64,000 bases of DNA from Taudactylus pleione (GCA_031769625.1 JAUIMM010000200.1:53900001-53964000); one strand, 5' to 3'; counted from the first letter of the stretch, positions 13,862-23,705 are shown. Made by a program: numbers and translations. The notes: a model not told the origin generated them from the sequence alone.

Positions 13862-15767
13862 CGGTCCGGGCCTCCCTTTGGGGGATCCCAGGGTGGGAGG
13901 CCGCCTGCTACAGTTCGCCCAGTGTTGGTCGACCACTACGACAGACACTTGGGTTCTGGAGGTGGTTTCCCACGGATACGCCCTCTCCTTCCGGCACAGA
14001 CCCCCGGCTCGCTTCTTCACCACGGGTCTCCCATCAGACCGGAACAAGGCTACGGAGCTGCGGAAGGTATTGCACACTATGCTCCAGGCTGGAGTTATAG
14101 TGGCGGTTCCATTCTCCCAGAGGGGCCAGGGTTTCTATTCAAATCTATTTTTGGTACAGAAACCCAATGGGTCATATCGTCCGATACTCAACCTCAAAGC
14201 ACTCAACAAGTCTTTGCGGGTCCCGAAGTTTCGGATGGAGACCCTACGGTCCATCATTCTGGCGCTGGAACCTGGGGACTACTTGGTGTCATTGGACATA
14301 CAGGACGCTTACCTGCATGTCCCTATTCTTTGGCGCCATCAACAGTTCCTCAGGTTTGCAATCAGCAGCGACCACTTCCAGTTTCGGGCGTTACCTTTTG
14401 GCCTGGCAACAGCACCACGTGTTTTCACCAAGGTGATGGCGGTCATGGCGGCTTCTCTGCGGCTGCAGGGAGTCCGCATGTTGCCGTATTTGGACGACCT
14501 GTTATTGGTGGCAGGATCTCCAGAGCTCCTGTTACGCCACTTGGACCTGACCATTGCACTGCTGCAACGGCACGGCTGGCTAATCAACTGGCAGAAGTCC
14601 ACTCTAATCCCGTCTCGGAGGATTCTGCATCTTGGAGCCTTATTGGACTCGGGACAGCAAAGGATCTTCGTGACGGAGGACAAGATCTCTGCTTTACAGT
14701 CAAGGGTGCGCAGTTGTCTGCACAGCCGCCGGGTGTCCTTACACTCGGCGATGAGGTTACTGGGCTCCATGGTGTCGGTGTTCGACATGGTGGAATACGC
14801 CCAGTTTCACTCCAGACCTCTGCAGCACCTGATCCTGTCCAAGTGGAACGGGCTGACTCAGTCTCTGAAGTCCCAGACGATTGTGCTCACCCAGGAGGTT
14901 CGCCTGTCCCTTACGTGGTGGTTACAGACGACCCACCTCAACAAGGGACGTCCGTTCTGGGTTCCAAATTGGGTCCTGTTGACAACGGACGCCAGTCTTC
15001 GGGGCTGGGGAGCAGTTTCGGGTCCACACTTGTTCCAGGGCAGGTGGACGCCGACAGAAGCGGAGCTTCCAATAAATATCTTGGAACTCCGTGCGGTCTT
15101 CAATGCTCTCCAGCAGGCACAGCGGTTTCTCCAGGGTCGCCCGGTGCAGGTCCAGTCGGACAACGCTACCACCGTGGCCTACATAAACAGGCAAGGAGGA
15201 ACTCGCAGTCGGGCGGCTCTCGTAGAGGTCTCTCGGATCCTGGTTTGGGCGGAGCGCAATCTTCCGGCCATATCAGCGGTCTTCATCCCGGGAGTGCTCA
15301 ATTGGGAGGCGGACTTTCTAAGTCGCCAGGACGTTCATCCGGGGGAATGGTCCCTGCACCCGGACGTTTTTCAACTACTGGTGGACAGGTGGGGTCTTCC
15401 AGAAATCGACCTCATGGCGTCCCGGCACAACAACAAGTTGCCGGTGTACGGGTCTCGCACAAGAGACGAAGGGGCGTCTCTGGTGGATGCTCTGTCCGTC
15501 CGGTGGACGTTCCGGTTCGCATACCTGTTCCCTCCGGTCTCCCTTCTTCCACGGGTAATCCGGAAATTCAAACAGGAAGGAGGGACGCTCCTGTTGATAG
15601 CTCCCGCGTGGCCCAGACGGCACTGGTTCTCAGACCTTCAGGGTCTGTCCGTGGACATTCCTCTGCGGTTGCCGCTACGACCGGACCTTCTGTCTCAGGG
15701 TCCTTGCCTTCACCCGGACCTGACTCGGCTGTCTTTGACGGCGTGGCTGTTGAGACGGCCATGCTGA
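13641..15767 (+). CDS. DIRS element A ORF2, reverse transcriptase and RNase H
   Basis: The open frame is 708 codons; the real start is uncertain because the first 70 or so codons overlap ORF1. The RT domain (about residues 120-380) has FLVQKPNGSYRPILNLKALN, SLDIQDAYLHV and ALPFGLATAPRVF, with the catalytic box YLDD at residues 283-286. RNase H follows, with TTDASLRGWGAV (catalytic Asp about 450), NILELRAV, QSDNATTVAYI and VLNWEADFLSR. After that is a conserved block with LFPPVSLLPRVIRKF and LLLIAPAWPRRHW, in the position of the Dam-like methyltransferase region of DIRS elements. All expected catalytic residues are present. The stop overlaps a recombinase ATG in the string ATGCTGA (15761-15767). 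Confidence 0.9.
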   Translation: MWPRWRQPNLPVSRRPLLLLVRDHRPFGHLGPRAGPNHSRFLDRLALRNRSSPGSRHGVPDVRPPSQMTSLRPDGPGLPLGDPRVGGRLLQFAQCWSTTTTDTWVLEVVSHGYALSFRHRPPARFFTTGLPSDRNKATELRKVLHTMLQAGVIVAVPFSQRGQGFYSNLFLVQKPNGSYRPILNLKALNKSLRVPKFRMETLRSIILALEPGDYLVSLDIQDAYLHVPILWRHQQFLRFAISSDHFQFRALPFGLATAPRVFTKVMAVMAASLRLQGVRMLPYLDDLLLVAGSPELLLRHLDLTIALLQRHGWLINWQKSTLIPSRRILHLGALLDSGQQRIFVTEDKISALQSRVRSCLHSRRVSLHSAMRLLGSMVSVFDMVEYAQFHSRPLQHLILSKWNGLTQSLKSQTIVLTQEVRLSLTWWLQTTHLNKGRPFWVPNWVLLTTDASLRGWGAVSGPHLFQGRWTPTEAELPINILELRAVFNALQQAQRFLQGRPVQVQSDNATTVAYINRQGGTRSRAALVEVSRILVWAERNLPAISAVFIPGVLNWEADFLSRQDVHPGEWSLHPDVFQLLVDRWGLPEIDLMASRHNNKLPVYGSRTRDEGASLVDALSVRWTFRFAYLFPPVSLLPRVIRKFKQEGGTLLLIAPAWPRRHWFSDLQGLSVDIPLRLPLRPDLLSQGPCLHPDLTRLSLTAWLLRRPC

Positions 15768-16782
15768 GGTCCCGGGGGTTTTCCAGCTCTGTGGTGCGTA
15801 CCATGTTACGAGCTCGGAAACCGTCTTCCGCGAGGATATACCATCGCGTGTGGCATACGTTCTTCCAGTGGTGTCGACCGAGAGGTTATGCACCGCGGGA
15901 GTTTCGTCTGTCTCGGATTCTCGCCTTCCTGCAAGCGGGACTAGATCATGGGCTTCGCCTTGCTTCTTTGAAGGTACAGGTTTCGGCCCTATCTGTCTGG
16001 TTTCACCGTAGGATTGCTACAATCCCGGATGTGCGCACCTTTATGCAGGGTGTTCTCCGCATTCAGCCGCCCTTTGTTCCACCTGTGGCGCCTTGGGATT
16101 TGGCTGTGGTCCTGAGGGCTCTCCAAGGACCGCCGTTTGAACCACTGGGCTCAGTGGATCTTAAATGGCTAACAGCTAAGACTGTTTTCCTTCTGGCCAT
16201 TGCTTCGGCCAGACGTGTTTCTGAGTTAGGGGCTCTTTCTTGTAGACCCCCTTTCTTGGTTTTTTATGGGAACAGGGCAGTGCTCCGCACTCGGCCCGAG
16301 TTTCTTCCAAAGTTATTTCCCAGTTTCATATTAACGAGGAAATAGTTGTTCCGGCCTTTAACTCACCGGGTCTTTCCGTGGGTGAGGCCTCTTTGGATGT
16401 TGTGCGGGCCTTAAGGACTTATGTTGACCGCACTTCTTCGTTTAGGAAGTCGGACGCTTTGTTTGTCCTCTTTGGCTTCCGTAAAAAGGGTTGGCCTGCT
16501 TCAAAGCAAACTTTGGCAGCCTGGATCCGTATGGCTATTTCTGAAGCTTATCTTCATGAAGGCCTACCGGTCCCTCCTTCTCTGAAGGCTCATTCCACTA
16601 GGTCTGTGGGTCCTTCGTGGGCAGCTCGACGTGGTGCCTCGGCAGTTCAGATCTGCAAGGCTGCTACGTGGTCTTCTGTCCATACCTTCGTGAGGTATTA
16701 CAGGTTTGACACCTTCGCCTCTCAGGATGCTTCCTTCGGGCGGCGGATTCTCCTTTCTGCACAGGAGCGTCCCCACCCTTAA
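15761..16782 (+). pseudogene. DIRS element A ORF3, tyrosine recombinase broken by a one-base deletion
   Basis: The recombinase integrates the circular cDNA of DIRS elements. The first part (to the stop at 16345) has the N-terminal SAM-like region (ARIYHRVWHTFFQWC) and the box-I arginines in ASARRVSELG (16211-16216). Near 16310 the sequence CTTCCAAAG has one base fewer than the matching TTGCCCAAAG of element B, shifting the frame to a stop. The rest continues in the next frame to 16782, with H-x-x-R in AHSTRSVG (His 16591, Arg 16600) and the candidate tyrosine in VRYYRFD (16696-16701). Both halves are otherwise well preserved, so the lesion looks recent. The ATG at 15761 is a guess; element B lacks it. 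Confidence 0.85.
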
Positions 16783-16802
16783 AGGATACTGCTTTGGGAC
16801 AT

Positions 16803-16913
16803 CCCCAAGGTATCCTGTGGATACCCTATGGACCCTGAAGTAGAAAATATGAGATATGGTAAGAACTTACCCTTGTTATCTCTATTTCTACGAAGTCCAT
16901 AGGGTTCCACAGG
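16803..16913 (+). repeat. Internal complementary region of DIRS element A
   Basis: The left half is the inverse of the outer end of the left terminal repeat (ending CCCTGAAGTAGAAA). The right half is the inverse of the outer end of the right terminal repeat (AATATGAGATATGGTAAG through TTCTACGAAGTCCATAGGG). This head-to-tail joining of both ends is the diagnostic template used to complete circular DIRS cDNA. At its centre is GGTAAGAACTTACC, a 6-bp inverted repeat. Confidence 0.9.
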
Positions 16914-17064
16914 ACTCCCGCCCTGTCGCACCTGTGCTGCAGATGGGCTTTGCTCTGGTCACCGGTTTTCCGTCTCCCTCTGGTGAGAATGTGATTCTTG
17001 TATGTGTCCAGATCTTTGTTCTCTCTCTTCCTTCTCCTCCTCCGGCCTATGGCTTGGTAACTAA

Positions 17065-17250
17065 CTGAGGTGCCTTGGCCCGGGGGCGGGGTATAGGAGG
17101 GGGACCTAGTGCATCCTGGGAGGCTGAAAGCTTAACTCTTTGGTGCCCTGCGACTGACGTCACACCTATACCCCAAGGTATCCTGTGGAACCCTATGGAC
17201 TTCGTAGAAATAGAGATAACAAGGGTAAGTTCTTACCATATCTCATATTT
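17065..17250 (+). repeat. Right inverted terminal repeat of DIRS element A and its outer tail
   Basis: CTGAGGTGCCTTGGCCCGGG through CCTATGGACTTCGTAGAAAT is the inverse of the left repeat. It is followed by about 38 bases (ATAACAAGGGTAAGTTCTTACC to TCATATTT) that occur, inverted, only in the internal complementary region. That tail defines the right end of the element near 17250. Confidence 0.88.
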
Positions 17251-17273
17251 TTTGATCAAGAAATTAAAACTAA

Positions 17274-17513
<240 letters not shown>

Positions 17514-17585
17514 TAAGCGTCATATGTGCATAAAGTATGTGTTTATGGCTACTACAGTATAATTATATTTTCTGGATTATTTTAG

Positions 17586-17781
17586 ATTGCGAAATGGAGA
17601 TTTTTGGGTGGACTTTTTCCATACGCTACTGAATATTCCTGATTGTCACAGCCCATCACCTCTTGGAGATTTGCGGGAGAAACTGACCTCCTTATTCACG
17701 ACCCTCTACATAAATAAGACAGAACCCTTGCTTAAAAGACTTTGTAGTCTGCTCGTGGAAAACAAGCCTTCAAGAAAATAA
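17586..17781 (+). CDS. BUB1: BUB1 mitotic checkpoint kinase, last coding exon
   Basis: It encodes the C-terminal helices of the kinase domain (WVDFFHTLLNIPDCHSP and the following basic helix) and ends NKPSRK-stop with TAA at 17779-17781. The acceptor is GGATTATTTTAG. The terminal K-x-S-R-K is characteristic of BUB1. The frame continues without interruption from the previous exon, giving about 159 visible residues over the three exons. Confidence 0.95.
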
Positions 17782-18650
17782 TCTTCCACCCAATGAGACC
17801 CATCCCCAGAAACTGTTTTATTTTTAAATGAAAGGAACCGAAACTTGTGCACTAATTTCCATTTGTCTAAGCCGAGGGGAATGTTTCTGTTCTTTCCGAA
17901 TATTGTATTAAAGTGTTGCATAAACTTTAATGAATACATTGGAGATAACTTATCATTGGAGTCTTCAAGTTCTACAAAAACATCTAGTATGCAGCTCAGT
18001 TAGCAGATTTAAGCATATTTAGGTTTAGGTCTGTCTAGAAGAAATGTTAATTAGTTGTGATTTCATTCTTATCACCTGTTATACATTGTTACGGTATGTA
18101 CATAATGTTGGTTACCTTTCTCACTCATCCTTACTTGGAACTGGTGTACAATACACATTTGTATCATTTTTAGGTCTCCCATTGCGAGAAATATTTTGTT
18201 TTACTAAGGTTTGTTGTACATTGTGATGTTACATAGGAGATGTCAGTGATCGTCCTGCAGTAATACTGTATGTTTTAGTCTTAGATGACCATTGTGTTCG
18301 ATAAGGAAAACTTATATTCCATATATCCCTGCCCAGAGAATATAATGTCCATCCTTATGTTAATGGATGACAAGTTTCCATTGCTTAGGGTTATGTGATG
18401 AAACAGAGTTGGCTGTTTCCTGCAAATTCTATTAGGTTTGGTCATTTAAAGTCTAATTGATTCTGACATACAATAACAGATTGGGGGTATGTAAATATAA
18501 GATTTTATTCCCGTCCTATGTCCTACCCTTCAAGTGCTGTCAAGAGAATTATTATTATTTTGTTTTTTTGTGGGGTTCCAGAAGACAATGTATAATTTTT
18601 CTTTCTTTCTGTTCAGCTGTGTAGTTTAATAAAGTAATCAAATATTTTAC
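17782..18650 (+). other. BUB1 3' UTR with candidate polyadenylation signals
   Basis: Downstream of the stop there is an ATTAAA at 17907-17912 and an AATAAA at 18628-18633. Either could end the transcript, giving a UTR of roughly 150 or 870 bases. The sequence is AT-rich, contains no recognised repeat and looks like ordinary UTR. Confidence 0.5.
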
Positions 18651-19385
18651 TACAAATGGGTTGGATGAGCCCCCTCCTCTTTACACCTGGGGATAAATTT
18701 ATTGCCCAGCTTGTTTTTGGATGGGTTATACACTGCTGGAAAATACGCCAACTTCAATGCTAATATGTTGCAAATGCCTACCCAGTTTTTTTCTGCTTAA
18801 AATAAAACCTGTTGTCTGTAAAAAATTGTTGTCAAAAACTGCAGGAAATCACACCTATCAAAAAAACCGTGGCTCTGGCCAGCAAGAGTACTCAAATTTA
18901 TACAAAGAAAAAAAAAATCTTTCAATTGTATTGACAAGGCCCAAAACATAGGGAAATAAAAAGTACGCAAATAAGAACAATTAAACAATCTAAGACAACA
19001 ATGGCAAAAGTTAAACTCTAAATGCACTAAGCAAAGCACAGGTACGAGATAAAATAACTCAAGTAGTCAAGTCAATTTACAACATTCCACAAACTCCCAG
19101 TGCATTTACTTTAACGTGGAGTGTTTTGATGAGTTTGAAACCGCTGTGCAATTGTGGCAACTGAAGTGTTATGACGCGTATCCACTACACTACCCGGACT
19201 AGAAAACTGGCACATTTTCTGCAAAAAAAAAAAATATATATAATAAGACTAATACAGAATGGGTTTCAAAAATATATATCATTATATCTGTGACAGACGT
19301 AGGGCCCTCTGGTGGAATGCAGTGGTAGTAGCCTATGCTTAAGGGGTGTGATCAGCCAGCATGAGGCTTGGTTAACCATAAATAA

Positions 19386-19425
<40 letters not shown>

Positions 19426-20217
19426 CGAGTAGCCATATCATTAAAACCACCTGCCTAATTGTGTGTAAAGGTGGCCATACATCTGCGACGGATCGTTGCG
19501 ATATGAGTGGAAACTTCTGATCGCCCACCATCGATCTGCGATCCGTCGCTGGATCGCAGAAATTTGCCATGTTAAAAGTCGGCAATTTGACAATTTTTTG
19601 TTCGCAATCGTCAAATCGGCATAATCCAACATGTTGGATTTCTGAGATGCCGGGTTGCAGCTTTGCGGCAATCCATCGCAGATGAATGGGTCCCATAAGT
19701 TACCCTCGTGCCACCAAAACAGCTCTGACTTAACGAGGCATGGACTATAGCAGACGCCTGAAATTGTCATATAGCTGGCACCAAGACCTTAGCAGCAGAT
19801 CCTGTAAATTGCGAGGTGGGGCCTACATGGCCTGGACTTTTTTATTCCCAGGTCATACCACAGATGCTCCATCGGCAATGCCAGATTAACGTTTGCGGTC
19901 CTGGAGCAGAAATTTATGAAGGACCTCTTGTGTGCTGCTGCAGGCGCTGTCTGGCGCTGTGACCAGTGTGGTCTGCATAGTGGGTGTGGCTCTCTCCCGG
20001 AAGGGCATAGCTAGCGCCTACAATACTTCAACCGCTTTACAGTGGAGCTTTAACAAGCTAGAAGAGTGACTCCCTTTTTGAGCCGCTATCAACTCTAATT
20101 GGCAGTGCCAATTTTGGGCCTTTTCTAAATTATATTTGTGAAATATATTGTCTGTCTTTTCTTGAGTGCTAGAATAGTTCAGATTAATAAAAAAAAAAAT
20201 CATTGATTATTGGTATA
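18651..20217. other. Intergenic stretch downstream of BUB1
   Basis: It holds an AT-rich segment, a TA-dinucleotide run (19391-19421) and a Tc1-like terminal fragment with an insertion (19422-19876). Nothing recognisable lies in 18651-19390 or 19877-20217. Confidence 0.5.
19422..19876 (-). mobile_element. Tc1/mariner-type 3' end fragment with a smaller insertion
   Basis: It begins ACACCGAGTAGCCATATCAT followed by TAAAACCACCTGCCTAAT, the terminal sequence of a widespread fish and frog Tc1-like element. The remainder (GTGCCACCAAAACAGCTCTG, CTGGCACCAAGACCTTAGC, TGCGAGGTGGGGCCTACATG) is the inverse of its 3' coding end. About 19465-19695 is foreign and starts AAAGGTGGCCATAC, probably another small DNA transposon. 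The fragment stops at 19863-19875 (GATGCTCCATCGG), almost exactly where the Tc1 relic at 25740 resumes. Confidence 0.7.
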
Positions 20218-20220
20218 TTT

Positions 20221-20372
20221 CTACTTCAGGGTCCATAGGGGGTCCACAGGGTTGACCTTGGGGTATAGCTGGATCTGGATCCACGGGCACCACGCAGTTA
20301 AAGCTTTGCTGCTCCCAGGATGCACTTGGGTCCGTCCTCCTCTATACCGCGCCCTGGCCACAGGCACCTCAG
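20221..20372 (+). repeat. Left inverted terminal repeat of DIRS element B
   Basis: It starts CTACTTCAGGGTCCATAGGG, identical to element A for the first 20 bases, then diverges (GGTCCACAGGGTTGACCTTG). It ends ACAGGCACCTCAG. The inverse is at 23706-23853. Confidence 0.9.
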
Positions 20373-21430
20373 TTTTAGTTGGTGCCCGGCCGGAGTCGGG
20401 TCACCCTGTCGCAGTGGGGCTGCAGGAGCAGCCCCTAAGCTTTATTTTAAAAGAGAATTTTTTTATTTTTTTATACTTTTTTTACACTGTTAGAGCGGCA
20501 GCATCAGACTGTCCTTTAGGACGTCCACGCTGCCACTCCTTCTCCCCGCTGGCGCCGCGACGCCAGTACAGCTCTGGGGATCGCGGCAGGACCCCAGAGC
20601 CTGTACTAGCCGGGCTCTGGGGACTCCCTTGACTGCTGCCGGACGCGACGGGGATCAGGTAAGCCGCGGGTCGCCGCGTGCGGCGGGCCGCGGATACTTC
20701 AATGCAGTCAGGAGCCTCCGGTCTCTGGGGACAGACCGGAGGCGCTAGCGGCGGCGGCGGGCTCCCCCTCAATTGAGGAATACCCCGCGTGTACGCTAGA
20801 CCACCAGGGTATCAGGCTGGTAGCGGGACCGGCAACCCGGGGGTTAATTGCTAGCCAGGGGAGGCAGCCTTCCCTGTCTAGTGGCTCCTCCCCTCAGCTC
20901 AGCGCGCCTTTCAACTAGGAGTCTGGCGTCGCTGAGCTGCTCTTATCTCTCGGCCACTCCTCCTCTGAGGTCTCCGGCGGCCAGCTTTACTGGCACATCG
21001 CAGACTCCCAGGCGGTATCAAGTGGACCGGTCCCCCTGTGTACCTCTCCCCTGCAAAAGGACAGTGTACACAGCGCTATAGCCCTCCCAGACACTGAATC
21101 TGGGCGGTTGATTGTAGCGGAAGGTGCAGTGAGTATAACTTTTCTGCATTGTATGTGACTATTGCTAGTGCTGCCTGTCTGTGACTTATTCTCCTTACTG
21201 TCAGCTTATAACTATCCCTTTCCTTCTCCTACGGCCCGGCAGGTGTGTGGGGGAAGGGCGTTTTTCTGAGACCCTCACTTATATAAAACACGTATTTGTG
21301 GGGTCAGTCACATACTGTTGTGTGCTACACAGTACCATATCTGGGCTGTTGTGTCGCATACTGGTGAGTGCGCGGGTGTTAAAACCGTAATTCCTCTGGT
21401 GATACCTATTTCTTGTGTATTTACGGTATC
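20373..21430 (+). promoter_or_regulatory. Leader of DIRS element B
   Basis: This is a GC-rich stretch of about 1 kb between the left terminal repeat and the ORF start, with a short T-rich run at about 20457-20485. It shares blocks with the leader of element A (GTTTTAGTTGGTGCCCGGCC and the TTTTCTGCATTGTATGTGAC motif). A promoter role is inferred from position only. Confidence 0.45.
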
Positions 21431-22411
21431 ATGTCTGATGAGGAGACTGAGCGCTCTGTGGCTCCTGTGCTATTTTCCTGCAGACGCTGTGCTGCTGGAG
21501 TTGATGGGGAGGACTTATCTCAGGATGGTCTGTGCGGGCGGTGCCAGCTGGTACCGGGCCCCTCCAACCCCCCTGTATCACAGGACCCTCCTTGGGCGAT
21601 GTTTTCACAGGACTGGGTCCTGCTCACGACGGATGCCAGTCTTCGGGGTTGGGGGGCAGTGACCGGCTCATTATCGCTTCAGGGTCGTTGGTCCGCGGAA
21701 GAAGCACTTCTCCCCATCAACATCCTGGAACTGCGGGCTGTGTACAGGGCCCTGCAGTCGTCCGGCCCCGCTCTTCACGGAAGGGCGGTTCAGGTGCAGT
21801 CCGACAACGCCACCACGGTGGCGTACATCAACCACCAAGGGGGAACTCGCAGTCGGGCAGCAATGTCGGAGGTGTCTCGCATTCTTGCTTGGGCGGAGTG
21901 TCACGTTCCAGCGATCTCGGCAGTCTTCATTCCCGGAGTCCTCAATTGGGAGGCGGACTTCCTCAGCCGTCACGATGTGCATCCCGGGGAATGGTCGCTT
22001 CACCCAGAGGTGTTTCAGCTACTCGTGGACAGGTGGGGGCTGCCGGAGCTGGACTTGATGGCCTCCCGTCACAATCACAAGTTGCCCGTTTACGGGTCAA
22101 GGACAAGAGACGCAGGCGCCTGTCTGGTAGACGCTCTGTCGGTGAAATGGACGTTTCACCTGGCGTATCTGTTTCCTCCGATATCCTTACTTCCTCGGGT
22201 TCTGCGGAAATTCAAGCAGGACGGCGGCACGCTCGTGCTGGTGGCTCCGGCGTGGCCCAGACGTCCTTGGTACTCCGATCTGAGGTGCCTCTCCATCGAC
22301 GCTCCGTACCTTCTTCCTCAGCGTCGGGACCTGTTGTCTCAGGGGCCCTGCCTTTACCCGGATCTGGGTCGGCTGTCTTTGACGGCGTGGCTCTTGAGAC
22401 AGCCGTCTTGA
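21431..22411 (+). CDS. Fusion ORF of element B: Gag N-terminal cysteine motif joined to RNase H
   Basis: The 326-residue open frame starts at the ATG equivalent to that of ORF1 in element A (MSDEETERS). It keeps the cysteine motif (C17, C20, C35, C38) and the PPWAMFSQ block. Within one codon, near 21610, it then passes in frame into the RNase H of ORF2 (DWVLLTTDASLRGWGAV), continuing with INILELRAV, QSDNATTVAYI, VLNWEADFLSR and the post-RNase H block to the normal ORF2 stop. In element A these two parts lie in different frames about 2.4 kb apart, so the deletion happened to restore a frame. Whether the protein is made is unknown. Confidence 0.75.
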   Translation: MSDEETERSVAPVLFSCRRCAAGVDGEDLSQDGLCGRCQLVPGPSNPPVSQDPPWAMFSQDWVLLTTDASLRGWGAVTGSLSLQGRWSAEEALLPINILELRAVYRALQSSGPALHGRAVQVQSDNATTVAYINHQGGTRSRAAMSEVSRILAWAECHVPAISAVFIPGVLNWEADFLSRHDVHPGEWSLHPEVFQLLVDRWGLPELDLMASRHNHKLPVYGSRTRDAGACLVDALSVKWTFHLAYLFPPISLLPRVLRKFKQDGGTLVLVAPAWPRRPWYSDLRCLSIDAPYLLPQRRDLLSQGPCLYPDLGRLSLTAWLLRQPS

Positions 22412-23427
22412 GGTCTAGGGGTTTCTCCAGTTCAGTGATTGGTACCATGCTTAGGACACGCAAGCCTGCTTCCGCGCGGATTTACCACAGGGTGTGGCGC
22501 ACTTATTTTCAGTGGTGTGAATCCAGAAACTATGATCCGCAGGTGTTCCGGGTTTCCAGAATCTTGGAATTTCTTCAATCGGGTTTGGACCTCGGCTTAC
22601 GCCTGGCCTCTCTGAAGGTTCATGTGTCTGCTTTGTCCGTGTGGTTTCAGCGACGGATTGCTACACTGCCAGATGTTTACACCTTTTTCCAAGGTGTTCT
22701 CAGGATCCAGCCTCCCTTCGTGCCTCCGGTGGCTCCGTGGGACTTGACGGTGGTACTGAGGGTCTTGCAGGGTCCTCCTTTTGAGCCGCTTGAGTCGGTG
22801 GAGCTCAAGTGGCTGACGTTTAAGACCATTTTTCTCCTGGCAATTGCTTCGGCCAGGAGGGTTTCAGAATTGGGGGCGCTTTCCTGTCGCCCTCCTTTTC
22901 TGATTTTTCACCAGGACAGGGCAGTGCTCCGCACGCGTCCTGAGTTTTTGCCCAAAGTGGTTTCAAAGTTCCACATTAATCAGGAACTTGTTGTGCCAGC
23001 TTTTCAGTCACCTGATCTTTCTGCTGGTGAGGCTTCCTTGGATGTGGTCCGGGCACTTAGAATCTATGTGGACCGGACTGCTTCGGTTAGGAAGTCGGAT
23101 TCTTTGTTTGTCCTCTTCGGTTTTCACAAGAGGGGTTGGCCTGCCAACAAGCAAACGTTAGCCCGTTGGCTTCGTTCAGTTATTTGTGAGGCTTATGCGC
23201 AGGAGGGTTTACCTGTGCCAGCCTCTGTTAAGGCTCATTCCACTCGTTCTGTGGGTCCCTCTTGGGCTGCTAGACGTGGCGCCTCCGCTGTTCAGCTGTG
23301 TAAGGCGGCTACTTGGTCTTCAATTCAGACGTTTTTGAGGTTTTATGCGTTTGACACCTTCGCCTCTCAGGATGCATCCTTTGGGCGCCGGGTACTCCTT
23401 TCAGCACAGGAGCGTCCCCGCCCTTAG
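22391..23427 (+). CDS. DIRS element B tyrosine recombinase, open frame
   Basis: The frame is open from 21532 to 23427, but only the part from about 22391 is recombinase; upstream it overlaps the fusion ORF out of frame. It has the N-terminal helical region (ARIYHRVWRTYFQWC), box-I arginines in ASARRVSELG (22854-22859), H-x-x-R in AHSTRSVG (His 23236, Arg 23245) and the candidate nucleophile Tyr in LRFYAFD (23344-23346). It ends before the internal complementary region. No stop or shift is seen, unlike element A. The start codon is uncertain: the ATG at the ORF2 stop of A is GTC here, and the next ATG (about 22447, in GTMLRTRK) is a possible start. Confidence 0.8.
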
Positions 23428-23446
23428 TTGAACTGCTTTGGGACAT

Positions 23447-23560
23447 CCCCAAGGTCAACCCTGTGGACCCCCTATGGACCCTGAAGTAGAAAACAAGAGA
23501 TATGGTAAGAACTTACCTTTGTTATCTCTGTTTCTACGAAGTCCATAGGGTCCACAGGGC
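23447..23560 (+). repeat. Internal complementary region of DIRS element B
   Basis: It joins the inverse of the left end (CCCTATGGACCCTGAAGTAG) to the inverse of the right end (AACAAGAGATATGGTAAG through TTTCTACGAAGTCCATAGGG), centred on GGTAAGAACTTACC. The match is to this element's own terminal repeats and not to those of element A. Confidence 0.9.
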
Positions 23561-23705
23561 GCCCGCCCTGACGCACCTGGCTTCAAATGGGCTGTGTGGC
23601 TGGTCACCGGTTTTCCGTCTCCCATTTCTGTGAGTATGGTTTCTTGTGTGTTCCAGTCTTCCTTCTCTCTGTTTAGTCTCCTCCTCCGGCCTTAGCTGCT
23701 TACCA

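Larger units (their letters stand above)
11316..17250 (+). mobile_element. DIRS-like tyrosine-recombinase retrotransposon, element A, nearly complete
   Basis: It has the full DIRS architecture: inverted terminal repeats (11319-11465 and 17065-17211), an internal complementary region (16803-16913) copying the outer ends of both repeats, a Gag-like ORF1, an overlapping RT/RNase H ORF2 and a tyrosine recombinase ORF3. No target-site duplication is seen; both ends share a TTT with the flank, as expected for recombinase-mediated integration. It lies in the BUB1 intron between 9918 and 17352 in the sense orientation. It is probably immobile because ORF3 has a one-base deletion near 16310, though ORF1 and ORF2 are open. 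Confidence 0.93.

Noticed and set aside
13922..15760. Long open frame overlapping the RT/RNase H ORF of DIRS element A, continuous with the recombinase
   Set aside because: The protein upstream of about 15761 is Gly/Ser/Pro-rich, has no domain and is out of frame with the clearly conserved RT. It is open because of base composition. Only the downstream part is recombinase.
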